The notes below the pieces were generated by a model, which was given only the letters and a program-made list of their open reading frames with translations, had not been told where the DNA came from and searched no databases. From the NCBI GenBank assembly GCA_963082975.1, contig OY720348.1, positions 22,249,146 through 22,313,145 of the forward strand: 64,000 nt of DNA. The letters run 5' to 3'. This DNA comes from Labia minor (taxonomy: Eukaryota; Arthropoda; Insecta; Dermaptera; Spongiphoridae). Below, piece after piece: positions 55,122 to 64,000 of this stretch (position 1 is the first letter of the stretch; every line of letters starts with the position of its first letter). Made by a program: the position numbers and the translations under genes.

Positions 55122-56437
55122 CAACGAACTTTTAGTTCGTTTATAAAATCTATATATGTCTGTGTATCGATTTTTTTAAATTTTCATTTTGGATTCGAGT
55201 AGAGCTTAAAAAAGTGTAATTGTAAAGTGGTCTTGGTTTTTTAAAATTCGGTTGGGAACATGGTCCAATCGGCGGACAAAGTTGAAAATTGCCCATGTAA
55301 TTTCCCATTATAAATAAGCGATGTTTTCAGCGCATTTTCGATCGTATCATTATAATTATAATTATAAATTATATAAATTATATTAATTATTATTAATTAT
55401 CAATATGGAGAAAGATTGGGACTTTCGTGATGAAAAGCGAAAAAGAGAAAGAATAAAACAAAAAAAGAAACGATTCCGAATACCATAGTCAAGAACGCTA
55501 TAAAGATCTAGTTTATAAAACTGAAAAAAGAACTGATCCCGAATATTGCAGACAAGAACGTGAAAACACTCAAAAGTATATGACTATAAAACGAACTGAC
55601 TTCGAATATCGCACTCAAGAATGCAGTAAAGATCAATTTTATAAGTCTAAAAAAAGATCGGATCTTGAATATTGCAGTCAAGAACGTGAAAACACTCAAA
55701 AATATATGGCTATAAAACGAACTGACCCAGAATATCGAAATCAAGAAAAAATCCAAGATAAAAAACAAAAAAAAGATCATACGTACATCGATTAACTTAA
55801 ATGAAGATAAAACCATTGAGTTATTTGAAAAAGCAAAGCTAAATGGACCCACCGAAATTTGTTCATCTTGTGGATGGCTTTGGTTTCCATCACAAATTCG
55901 AAAAATTTCAAAAAATGATCTTATGGCTAGAGCAGAAGTTAAAAAGATGAACACTAAAGAACAGCAAAAAGTTCTAAGTGCAATTATAAATACAGAAAAA
56001 AATAATGTGAAATTTTGTAATACCCGTAATCAAAACATTCTTAAAGGAAAAGTTCCTCGTCTTGCATTATCAAATGGACTTGAATTTCCGACAATTCCTG
56101 AATTTCTACAAGATTCGAATGATTTAGAAGAATGTATGGTTTCGGCAAGAATAATATTTGAAACAATTTTGTCGTTACCAAGAGGTGGACAATATCAGTT
56201 AAAAGGAAATGTCGTAAATGTGCCAATAGATCCAAACGATACAATTCAAATTTTGCCAAGACAAGCAGAAAAAGAATGTGATATAATAATAAGTGTGGAG
56301 TTAAAGATGTATGTGCGATAAAGAAAAACGCAAAAAAGAAAATCGGTTTTTTAGGGCAGTTCGACCAACTATGATTAAACAAGCATAAATATGAATAAAA
56401 GTTCGTTGATAGTAATGCTTCCTAGCATTCCCAGATG
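55122..56437 (+). mobile_element. Helentron-type (Helitron) element, internally deleted
   Basis: The 5' end CAACGAACTTTT is the exact inverted complement of AAAAGTTCGTTG at 56397-56408. After it come a hairpin, AATGCT-TCCT-AGCATT (56414-56429), and CCCAGATG. This asymmetric arrangement (5' end against a 3' subterminal motif, then hairpin) is characteristic of Helentron/HLE2 elements, which insert between T residues without duplication. Uninterrupted family A copies read AATAATATTTTGTAA here, giving the empty site. The interior encodes the N-terminal part of a Helitron protein. Confidence 0.8.
55405..56387 (+). pseudogene. Helitron/Helentron protein, N-terminal part (DUF6570 region)
   Basis: The full protein would be the rolling-circle Rep/helicase of a Helitron. 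Visible parts, over at least three frames: start MEKDWDFRDEKRKRER (55405); basic repeats of the type KRTDPEY-(R/C)-x-QE; then CSSCGWLWFPSQIRKIS; then LALSNGLEFPTIPEFL, the conserved LPRGGQYQLKGNVVNVPI, and after a frameshift FFRAVRPTMIKQA. These match the DUF6570 region that precedes the Rep nuclease (Helitron_like_N) in arthropod Helitrons. The sequence stops there and goes straight to the element's 3' end: the Rep catalytic and Pif1 helicase domains are deleted. Frameshifts lie near 55490 and in the A run near 55760. Confidence 0.8.
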
Positions 56438-56690
56438 TTTTGTAATCAAATTACGAAATATACATTATGTTGTATCCACAGGTCATACTTTTCTGCCTTT
56501 TAGTGCATTAATACGTATGTTTAAGGGGTGTATGTTTTATGACTATTTTTTTTTTTAAATATGTTCTTTTAAATTATTTGAAATTGTCTCATATATTTTG
56601 TCATTTATTTATTTTAAATAATAATTTTAATCTTAAATATTCATAGTTCATAAGAAATAATTATTTTAAAGAACCCCGAGCGGCGGCGGT

Positions 56691-57059
56691 AGTTGATCAG
56701 TCATTATGCTCTATCATTGCAAAAATGAAAGAATAATTAATATATTATTGGAAATAAAAAAAAAAAGTTATTAATTTTTTTATTGAAATTATTGAAATTC
56801 ATTGATAAAGGCATTAAATTTATGGCATTTTCACATAAAAAGTAAAAAATAATATTTTTTTGTATATATAATATATATATATATCATATGTATTATAATA
56901 ATTATATAAAAAAATTAAATTTTCAATTTTTATATTTATTTTTTGACAAAGAAATAAAACTTTTAATTATAAATATAATATTTAAAATTTTTTTTTATTA
57001 ATCAAAGAACAGAAAAAAAAGATAAAAGTTAAATTTTTTTCCCAACTAAAGAATTTTTT
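56691..57059. other. AT-rich DNA, no gene seen
   Basis: AT-rich gap between family A copies; nothing recognised. Confidence 0.5.
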
Positions 57060-57210
57060 TTACCGTAATTTATTTTCTTTTAAATTCTTTGAAATTGTTT
57101 CATATATTTTGTCGTTTATTTATTTTATGTCTTAAATATTCATAGTTCATAAGGAATAATTTTTTTAACGTACCAAGAGTACGGCTCAGTGGACTAGGTA
57201 CATACTATAT
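57060..57210 (+). mobile_element. Family A repeat, copy 6 (3' end only)
   Basis: TTGAAATTGTTTCATATATT through AAGGAATAATTTTTTTAACG to ACGGCTCAGTGGACTAGGTA. Confidence 0.65.
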
Positions 57211-57218
57211 ATATATAT

Positions 57219-57450
57219 ACCTGGTACACCGAGCCGCCCCTTGGCCATAAAAAATCCTTATTATCGGGTTTAGATGGTAATATTAATACCTGGTTCACCG
57301 AGCCGCCGCTCAAATAATTTAAATTTAAAAGAACATAAATTAAAAAAAAATTGTAATTAAACATACAGCCCCTAAACGTACCTATTAATGCATTGAAAGA
57401 CAAAAGTATGGCCTGTGGATATAACATAATATATATTTCGTAATTTTATT
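57219..57450 (-). mobile_element. Family A repeat, copy 7, with doubled 3' end
   Basis: Minus orientation. Two 3' ends, ACCTGGTACACCGAGCCGCC (57220) and ACCTGGTTCACCGAGCCGCC (57287), are separated by CCTTATTATCGGGTTTAGAT, the same spacer as in copy 2 at 11 kb. The rest (AAGTATGGCCTGTGGATATA) runs to about 57440 and is cut off by a family C fragment. Confidence 0.7.
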
Positions 57451-57645
57451 TCAAGCTGTACACGTCTAAACGGACACACAACGGAAGGACGGACAGACAG
57501 ACGGACAAACATCATGCTAAAAATACTTTTTTCTATTAACAAAATGGATGATTCATGGAGATATTTAAAATTCTCCACCTGCCAAATTTGCTGTGAAAAC
57601 AATACCTTCCCTTCCTATCGTCTGTCGGTAGAAATGTAATTTGTC
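57445..57645 (-). mobile_element. Family C repeat, copy 3 (fragment)
   Basis: AGCTGTACACGTCTAAACGG, GGACGGACAGACAGACGGAC, GATGATTCATGGAGATATTT and TTCCTATCGTCTGTCGGTAG correspond in reverse to 46098-46270. Confidence 0.65.
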
Positions 57646-57929
57646 GAGAGCAGCGCCATCTAACAAAGATAAGAGTAAAAACACATAAGGTTTCCGGAAG
57701 TCAAATTTGCATGCCACCCACCTGGTTACTATCTTAAAGACAAATATTTGGTTGTTATTTTAATTGTATATCAAAATCAAAATTTAAAACGTTTATATCA
57801 CAGACCACACATCTGGTTTATATTACTTATTACCTAGTATATATTTTATAATTGATAATACATTAATCAATTAAAAATTAATATATATATATATATATAA
57901 TTAATATAATATATAATATAATAAAATTT

Positions 57930-58205
57930 ACACAGCGCTTCCTTAAATAAAAAAAAAATTAAAAATATTTATGTTGTATCCATAGGCCATACTTTTCTAT
58001 CTTTTAGTACATTAATACGTACGTTTGAGGGCTGTATGCTTTATGACTATTTTTTTTTTAAATTTATGTTCTTTTAAATTATTTGAAATTGTCTCATATA
58101 TTTTGTCGTTTATTTATTTTAAATAATAATCTTATTCTTAAATATTCATAGTTCATAAGGTATAACTTTTTTAAAGTATAAAGTACGGTTCGGTGGACCA
58201 ATCAC
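57930..58205 (+). mobile_element. Family A repeat, copy 8 (3' half)
   Basis: From GCGCTTCCTTAAATAAAAA through GTTGTATCCATAGGCCATAC to TACGGTTCGGTGGACCAAT. The terminal GC hairpin is reduced. Confidence 0.65.
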
Positions 58206-58589
58206 TATATAAATATATATATTTTGCAAGTGTAATAAGATTAAATATATATGATAATAGTAAATTAATATAATACAATTTATTTTATTTTTTATAAATT
58301 AAGTATTTATTTTAATATATGTAAATAAAAAAATATTTGCTGGTTGATAATACCAATCCTTGAATCTTAAAAGATAAAATATATAAATTAGTAATAGATA
58401 ATTGAGAGATCAAAAGGAAAAGCTAAAGTAGAACCTGAAAAGATATTAAATAAGTAGATTAATAGACAAACAGATTGACAAATAATTAGAATAGACAAAA
58501 AACAATTATAACGTAATTTTTAAGTAGAAAATAATTATTATTTCTCAAAAATATAAAAAATAATATAAAAAAGACTTATTAAAAAGATT
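58206..58589. other. AT-rich DNA, no gene seen
   Basis: AT-rich; no frames or element ends. Confidence 0.5.
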
Positions 58590-58800
58590 TTGACGGGTAA
58601 CGGGGTAGTCTCTTCTCTATGATCCCAATAGAAAAGATTTCTACTTCAGGGAGTAGCGTCCCTGCCCTCACGTGAGCTCATGAATCCTTTCTTGCTTTGG
58701 AGGGGAATCATGTCCTTTCCCAAATGACTACTTTCCATCCATTCCCTTACTCTTACTCTTCCCCCCTCCCTTGATCCTTCAAAAAATCAAGTTTATTTGG
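58590..58800. other. Lower-AT island, possible regulatory sequence
   Basis: Contains GGTAACGGGGTAGTCTCTTC, a perfect E-box CACGTG within CCTCACGTGAGCTCATGA, and GGAGGGGAATCATGTCC. Stops in every frame; no match in the window. It could be a conserved non-coding element. Confidence 0.3.
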
Positions 58801-58824
58801 ATGAAGGAGAATAGTTTTTTGTAT

Positions 58825-59020
58825 TTCGGTGCATTAATACGTACGTTTAAGGGTTGTATGCTTTATATGACTTTTTTTTAATTTATGTTCTTTTAAATGG
58901 TTTGAAATTGTTTAATATATTGTGTTGTTTATTTATTTTAAATAATAATCTTAATCTTAAATATTTATAGTTAATAAGGAATATTTTTTTTAAAGTACCG
59001 AGCTCGGTGAACCAGGTACT
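58825..59020 (+). mobile_element. Family A repeat, copy 9 (3' end)
   Basis: GTGCATTAATACGTACGTTT, TTGTTTATTTATTTTAAAT and the terminus CGAGCTCGGTGAACCAGGTA. 5'-truncated. Confidence 0.65.
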
Positions 59021-59071
59021 ATATATATATATATGAGAAAAAAAAATATATTAAAACATTGAAAAAAAAAC

Positions 59072-59536
59072 AAACTTTTTTAAACATTTTTTTTCTTTCT
59101 ATATTATTTTGTTAATCAAAATTATTTTCCTTCATTTAGGTTTATAATTTGGTAAATTTGCCTTGGAGGCGATTAAGACTAACTGCTATTACCTAGCAAT
59201 TGCTTCTATGGTATATAATAGAGTAAGGTTGAACAGAGAGAGAAAGGAAATTACTGTACTAACTTGTCACAATTGTCTATGGTATTTGCTAGTCATAAGT
59301 TTTCCCCCATCGAAAATTCTCATTTATATAAAAATAATGTTAATTCATAAATTGACCTCATCTAAAATTTAACTTCATAAATGATTTCTTTTTAAATAAA
59401 AAAAAAAAAAAATTAAAATTTTTTAAACATTATTTTTTCTTTCTATATTATTTTGTTAATCAAAATTATTTTCCTTCATTTAGATTTAAAATTTGGTAAA
59501 TTTACCTTTGGAGACGATTATGACTAATTGCTATAT
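59072..59536 (+). repeat. Direct duplication of about 118 bp
   Basis: 59072-59190 and 59419-59536 share TTTCTTTCTATATTATTTTG, AATTATTTTCCTTCATTTAG and a GGTAAATTT block, then GGAGGCGATTAAGACTAACT against GGAGACGATTATGACTAATT. About 347 bp apart. No terminal inverted repeats. The short frame at 59163-59372 between them is unsupported. Confidence 0.75.
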
Positions 59537-59550
59537 ATGTTATATATATT

Positions 59551-60059
59551 TGAAAGTAGTTCAATAAGTCGGTGACTTTTTGAATGAAACATAAGTTTTT
59601 TTATAAAAAAATATTTTATTTCTCCTTTGAGCTCTATACAGTCCGTCCAACGTTTCTCCAATTTTTTTATCCATTCCAAAAAATAGATTTATTGATGACA
59701 TCAAAATAGGTATTTGTTTGTGAGATGATTTCATCGTTGGAGTCAAATTACGCCAAGCCATTTCTTCAGGTTTGAAAACAAGAAATAGTCACTCGAGGCT
59801 AAATACGGAGAATAGGGTAGATGAGGGATCAATTCGTATCCCAATTCATGGATTTTCAGGCAAATTCACTTTTTTCCATTTTCTTCTCTAATCACGAGGT
59901 AGTCTACTATTAATGAATGTCAAACAAAAACTAAAAGACCCAGCTGGTTCCAATTTCGACAGGAGTCAGCTGAGAGTTTTCTGCTGACAGGAGCATTCTT
60001 GCCATTTGATTTAAGAGACGGGAGTTGAAAAATGTTACGGACTTATTGACCTGTCATCG
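59551..60059 (-). mobile_element. Deleted mariner, family M1 copy 5
   Basis: Ends TGAAAGTAGTTCAATAAGTC and GACTTATTGACCTGTCATCG, diverged but clear. On the minus strand remnants include the GGATTTAGC-derived third-aspartate region (degraded), then LTPTMKSSHKQIPILM (a frame-shifted form of the C-terminal part) and KKIGETLDGLYRAQRR, the shifted tail KLEKRW..CIELKG. Inactive. Confidence 0.8.
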
Positions 60060-60545
60060 TAGCAAAACATTAAACAGTTAAAGATTAATTAGAATAAATT
60101 TACAAAACCATAATGTCACCTTCAAAAGAACCATCTATGACTCTATTTTGTTTTTTATAAATAATATTAAAAAAAAAATATAATATAAAAATGCAAATAA
60201 TTTTCTTGAGAAACATGTTTCACTATACTAAATTAAGTTGGAAATCCAATTTTTGAATTATTTTCGATTCTACTTGTTTTTCAGTGTTTTATAATTATAA
60301 TTCTTTTTTTCGTTTTTTTTTACTCATTTTCGCATATTTATCTAATCTCATGAAATTAATGTGATATGTTTTAATTCAAAAAATAATTGAGTTTTTCTCA
60401 ATTTCCCTTAAAGGTGTAAAAAAAAAAACGTTAGCTCTATTTGTTTTGACACTACTATAAAATTATAAAATGTCTAAGGTGGTATTCTTGGTGAAACGTG
60501 ACTCTACATTTTAATTATATTGCTTCTTTAATATCCATTTTTAAC

Positions 60546-60579
<34 letters not shown>

Positions 60580-60889
60580 GACAGCTATTAAGTTATTAGC
60601 AGACTATACAGAGAAAAGAAAATGCACTTTAAAAATTTTTCTACGTGACTAATTATTGAATGATAACTAGCGTTAAAGAGTGTATTGCTAATGAAGATAT
60701 TAAAAAGGCATAATTAACTTTAGTATTTATAAAAAACATTGTTTTTGTCTGTAAAGAATACACTTGAATGCTACTTGTTAGGTATTTTAGAAAACATAAG
60801 CATACGCTTTCTATGCTAGTCACGACCGTAAGCCACCCATAATATAAACTTGCTAGTTAATAAACTAATAAAAGTTAGTCTTGTAAATG
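60060..60889. other. AT-rich DNA with a poly-A run
   Basis: A run of 29 A at 60546-60574. A small mixed patch at 60820-60850. No gene seen. Confidence 0.5.
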
Positions 60890-61260
60890 GGAATCATTAA
60901 AAAGGTTTCAAGTTTAAAGACTCTCCCGACAAGCAGCTCCCGCGGGTTGAACCGGGAACGAGCCCAATACCAGCAGCTTTCCTGACCAAGCCCAAATCCA
61001 TTAACTTAATATTGTGTTTTACATTAAGGCCGATTCTAATAGGAGAGTTATACAAACCCCCTTCGTGGTAATCCATGTGTTTACATCGGCCGAGAGTACT
61101 TATTCGCAGAGCCATTATTTTCGAGTGGTTATGGAATAATTTAAGGTCATATCGATCTAGCAGTTCATGGAAAATTCGTCTCACGGACCATTAGGTCCTG
61201 GACAATCTCCTCCCCTAACTTGGACAAAGAGGAAAAAACAACAACACCGGTGGTAATTAT
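60890..61260. other. Lower-AT island, candidate conserved non-coding element
   Basis: About 370 bp of balanced composition with AGCAGCTCCCGCGGGTTGAA, CGGGAACGAGCCCAATACCA, ACCCCCTTCGTGGTAATCCA and TTACATCGGCCGAGAGTACT. A minus-strand frame of 95 residues is open (60897-61184) but has no recognisable domain and no clear splice sites. It matches no repeat in the window. A coding exon cannot be excluded. Confidence 0.35.
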
Positions 61261-62122
61261 GAAATGATTCTGTTCTATAAGCAGATCGGGATATGGAACG
61301 GCTAAAATGAAGGAGGGTAGAAAACAAATAATCTCGGTTATAATAAAATCCTAATATCTTTAAAGTTCTATTAATGGTTGTTCCTATTGCACCCTTATTT
61401 TGGTGCTTTACAAATGAGTTATGGAAGTTAAATAAACCAACAAAATGTCTCCTGTCGTTTGTTTCAAATGACGGGGAGTAAACTGCCAGGCAAGAAGAGG
61501 TGGGAAAGGTGGATGAGGAGGATGGGAGCTTCTTTTCCTATTCAGGGTTCATATTAACATTCCATGAAAGCTAGACATACAAACGTAACTTACAAAAGAT
61601 ATATTTTTGACTTGCTATGCATGCCAACTATGCTATTATCTAACAGGTTTTCACAAGGAAATCACTATATATCTCTCTTACGTTCGAATAAAATAATATC
61701 TTTTCCAAATTGGTTTGGTAAAAACTTTCCGTTGTTTATTTAAATAATTGTCCGGTTTGTAAATAGCCATTTATTTTCATCTTATTGAAATAATAATACA
61801 TACATAATACATAGAGGTTAATAATGATTCGCCATTTTGATTTTTATATGAACTTATTTTATAGAGAAGTGTGACTCACTTTGGAACACAGTACACCTCG
61901 GGACAACTTTATTTTTTTTGTCTTAAATTTAAAATAAAACCTTAAAAACAGATTAAATTAAGAAATATATTCTTTTAACATGCCTAGTAAATTTTCGATA
62001 AGTTTTAAAATGAATTTTTAATGAAAATATTTTAAAATAAAAAGTATTATAATGAAATTTAAAGTATTTTCTTTAAAACTAACACGTTAAGTTTAAGAGA
62101 AAGGCAATGTTTTAAAATTTGT
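61261..62122. other. AT-rich DNA with a mixed patch
   Basis: 61440-61560 is lower in AT (TGCCAGGCAAGAAGAGGTGG, GGATGAGGAGGATGGGAGC). No long frame; otherwise AT-rich. Confidence 0.4.
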
Positions 62123-62403
62123 CAGTGATTCTCAACCACAGTGCCGCGGCACTTTTGTGTGCCGCGATATTTTCACAAGTATGCCGCGCGATTATCAAAA
62201 TGTACCGCCAAATTATTACAAATGCCAAAAGGCTCTTAAACATTTCTGACTTTTTTTTCTAAATTTTTTCACTATGGTTCTAAAAAAAAAAAGAGAAAAC
62301 GTTTTTAGGACTACTTTTTTTCACTTATCTTTTTCTTTGTGTGTCGCCAAATTTTTAAACCGTTAAAAGTGTGCCGCGGTAAAAAAAAGGTTGAGAATCA
62401 CTG
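62123..62403. mobile_element. hAT MITE, copy 4
   Basis: Ends CAGTGATTCTCAACC and GGTTGAGAATCACTG with several GTGCCGCGGCA/GTGTGCCGCGG motifs. The longest copy. No clear flanking duplication (AAATTTGT and GTGTATGG), so the flanks may have been rearranged. Confidence 0.8.
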
Positions 62404-63247
62404 GTGTATGGTATACTTAGGGACAAGTTGAAATAGTCCACCTTGGGATACAAGATATCGCAAGCTAACTTTATATTATATTGTGTTTAAAATATTTATT
62501 TATTTAATTTAGATAACCTGTGTTTATTAAATGTTATTATTTCTTCTTTTAGGAAGGTTTAACAAAGTCAGGGATTAGAAATAAAGAAGATGAAAAATGA
62601 AAAATTCAATCCTTGTAAACAAAATTCGAAATGATTCATTTTTAATATTTTTATCACTTTATTTCTAGCTAGAGTTATCATTTAGAATAATTTTTGTTTT
62701 TAGAAGAAACAATTCTAAATAAATTGGTTATTCATTTATTTTTCGTATCACACACACTTTGGGTCAAAATACACCTTTAATAAATATTTTTTTTTTAAAT
62801 TTTGTTATAATTAACATGAGATTGAAAGTTATTTAATTATGTAGAGAAAGCAAAAACAATTAGGTAAAATATTGAGAATAATTCATCAATATAAAAATAT
62901 TAGAAAAAAAGATTGAAAATAGTGTCCCAAGTTGAGCCATTCTTCCTTACGAATCAATTTATCATTATTGATTTATAACTACTTTTTAAATTATGAAAAT
63001 GCAAGGTAATCACATTATTTGATTTGCAACATAATAATTTTAATTAAATAAACAATTAATTAATATTATAATTTGTTCAATGGACAACTATACTTTCGTA
63101 AACATTGCATAAGCTAATACTGAAAACTGGGTATTTTAAACCCTCGACAATGAATATTAAGTAGGGAGTGGGAGAGTTTGATTCTAACCTTTAGGGAGGA
63201 TTTTTTTAATTTTATTTAATAATATTTTTTAATATTAATTTATTATG

Positions 63248-63305
<58 letters not shown>

Positions 63306-63390
63306 TACATATATATATAAATATTAAAATTATTATTTGATTTAATAAAAAAAGAAAGGCGAAGTTTTAAGAAAATACACGATATTTATT
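62404..63390. other. AT-rich DNA with TA microsatellite
   Basis: AT-rich; TA-rich tract at about 63248-63319. No gene seen. Confidence 0.5.
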
Positions 63391-63398
63391 TCTTAAAA

Positions 63399-63654
63399 CA
63401 GTGATTCTCAACCTTTTTTTTACCGCGGCACACTTTTAACGGTTTAAAAATATGGCGGCACACAAAAAAACAAGATAAGTGCAAATGTTTACCTTATTGA
63501 AAAAAAGTGGTCCCAAAATCGGTTTACCCTTTTTTTAGAACCAAATTTAAAAAATTTATAAAAAAGTCGGAAATGTTTAAGAGCCTCTTTACATTTGTAA
63601 AAATTTGGGGGCACATTTTTGAAAATCTTGCGGCACAATGGTTGAGATTCACTG
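63399..63654. mobile_element. hAT MITE, copy 5
   Basis: Ends CAGTGATTCTCAACC and GGTTGAGATTCACTG. Inner ACCGCGGCACACTTTTAACG. Flanks TCTTAAAA and TTTTAAAT agree at 6 of 8 positions. Confidence 0.8.
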
Positions 63655-64000
63655 TTTTAAATACTAGTAAAAGTAAGTAAAAAATTTAAATATGCAAAAA
63701 ATACATATTTTCTACCCCATAATAATCCCATTTTGAAGAATAACGGGAAAATTATTAGTTGTTCAAAAAAGTAGCAATAGCTTAATGACTGATTCAACCA
63801 AGAATTACTTCTGATAATAATATAAATTCTAAAATTATATTATATTGACACTTGTCTATATTTTAATTAAGAAAGGAGGATTTAGAAAAGAGGTTATATT
63901 TTTTTCTATAATTTAATTATTATTTTTAATTTAATCTAAAAAACATTTTAATTAATATAATATAATTTAATTAATATTATTAGATCAAATTTATTAAACA
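63655..64000. other. AT-rich DNA to the window edge
   Basis: No coding or repeat signal recognised. Confidence 0.5.

Larger units (their letters stand above)
54853..56690 (+). mobile_element. Family A repeat, copy 5, interrupted by a Helentron
   Basis: 5' end CTTATTGTACTAGTAAAAAT, then TTCACCCCATAGATAATATT, GGCGCCAGATAACGCCAGAC and TTATTTTAATAATATT up to 55121. It resumes at about 56438 with TTTGTAATCAAATTACGAAA, GTTGTATCCACAGGTCATAC and a degraded GC 3' end (CCCCGAGCGGCGGCGG). Confidence 0.8.

Noticed and set aside
55508-55954. 148-residue minus-strand frame in the Helentron
   Set aside because: Phenylalanine-rich shadow of the lysine-rich sense frame of the Helitron protein.
60897-61184. 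Bacterial-type or tRNA gene in the 61 kb island
   Set aside because: GGTTGAACCGG looks slightly like a tRNA B box, but no acceptor stem or cloverleaf can be drawn, and the frame has no known domain.

Overview
This looks like a stretch of a very AT-rich eukaryotic nuclear genome, most likely an arthropod. There are no bacterial-style operons. The identifiable DNA is dominated by Tc1/mariner, hAT and Helentron-type transposons, a tRNA-derived SINE, a non-LTR fragment and a pair of LTR retrotransposons, with simple repeats (TA, poly-A/T, CT, AAT) throughout. I cannot name the species. No intact long gene is present; the cellular gene content I can argue for is a few short exons and a possible promoter.

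Layout. 1-6.9 kb: AT-rich DNA with an old family A repeat, a foldback MITE, a deleted mariner, a LINE tail, a ~190 bp tandem repeat and a family B repeat. 6.86-7.13 kb: a GC-rich, CpG-rich island holding a convincing first coding exon: start codon, hydrophobic signal peptide, then a GTGAG splice donor in phase 1. A 94 bp minisatellite follows. 10.6-15 kb: another family A repeat and two damaged mariners. 15.63-25.89 kb: the main feature, two nearly identical non-autonomous LTR retrotransposons in opposite orientation (tail to tail), apparently flanked as one unit by a single 4 bp target-site duplication inside the end of a family A repeat. 26-44 kb: family A and B repeats, further mariner copies, hAT MITEs and long foldbacks. 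44-54 kb: two SINE copies, hAT elements, a promoter-like segment near 49.6 kb. 54.5 kb: a candidate terminal coding exon whose splice phase fits the 7 kb exon. 54.85-56.7 kb: a family A repeat split by a Helentron that carries a DUF6570-type Helitron protein fragment. 57-64 kb: family A fragments, one more mariner, hAT MITEs and lower-AT islands that may be conserved non-coding sequence.

How the parts fit. The mobile elements are nested and give a relative chronology: family A copies were targets for both the LTR complex and the Helentron, and in each case sister family A copies give the empty site. Family B shows the same terminal architecture as the DUF6570-bearing Helentron (5' end complementary to a 3' subterminal motif, then a short hairpin, then CAGAT), so B is probably a non-autonomous Helentron family. 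If the exons at 7.0 and 54.5 kb belong to one gene, most of the window is a single transposon-filled intron; this is inference only.

All calls come from reading the sequence. No database search or alignment program was run.
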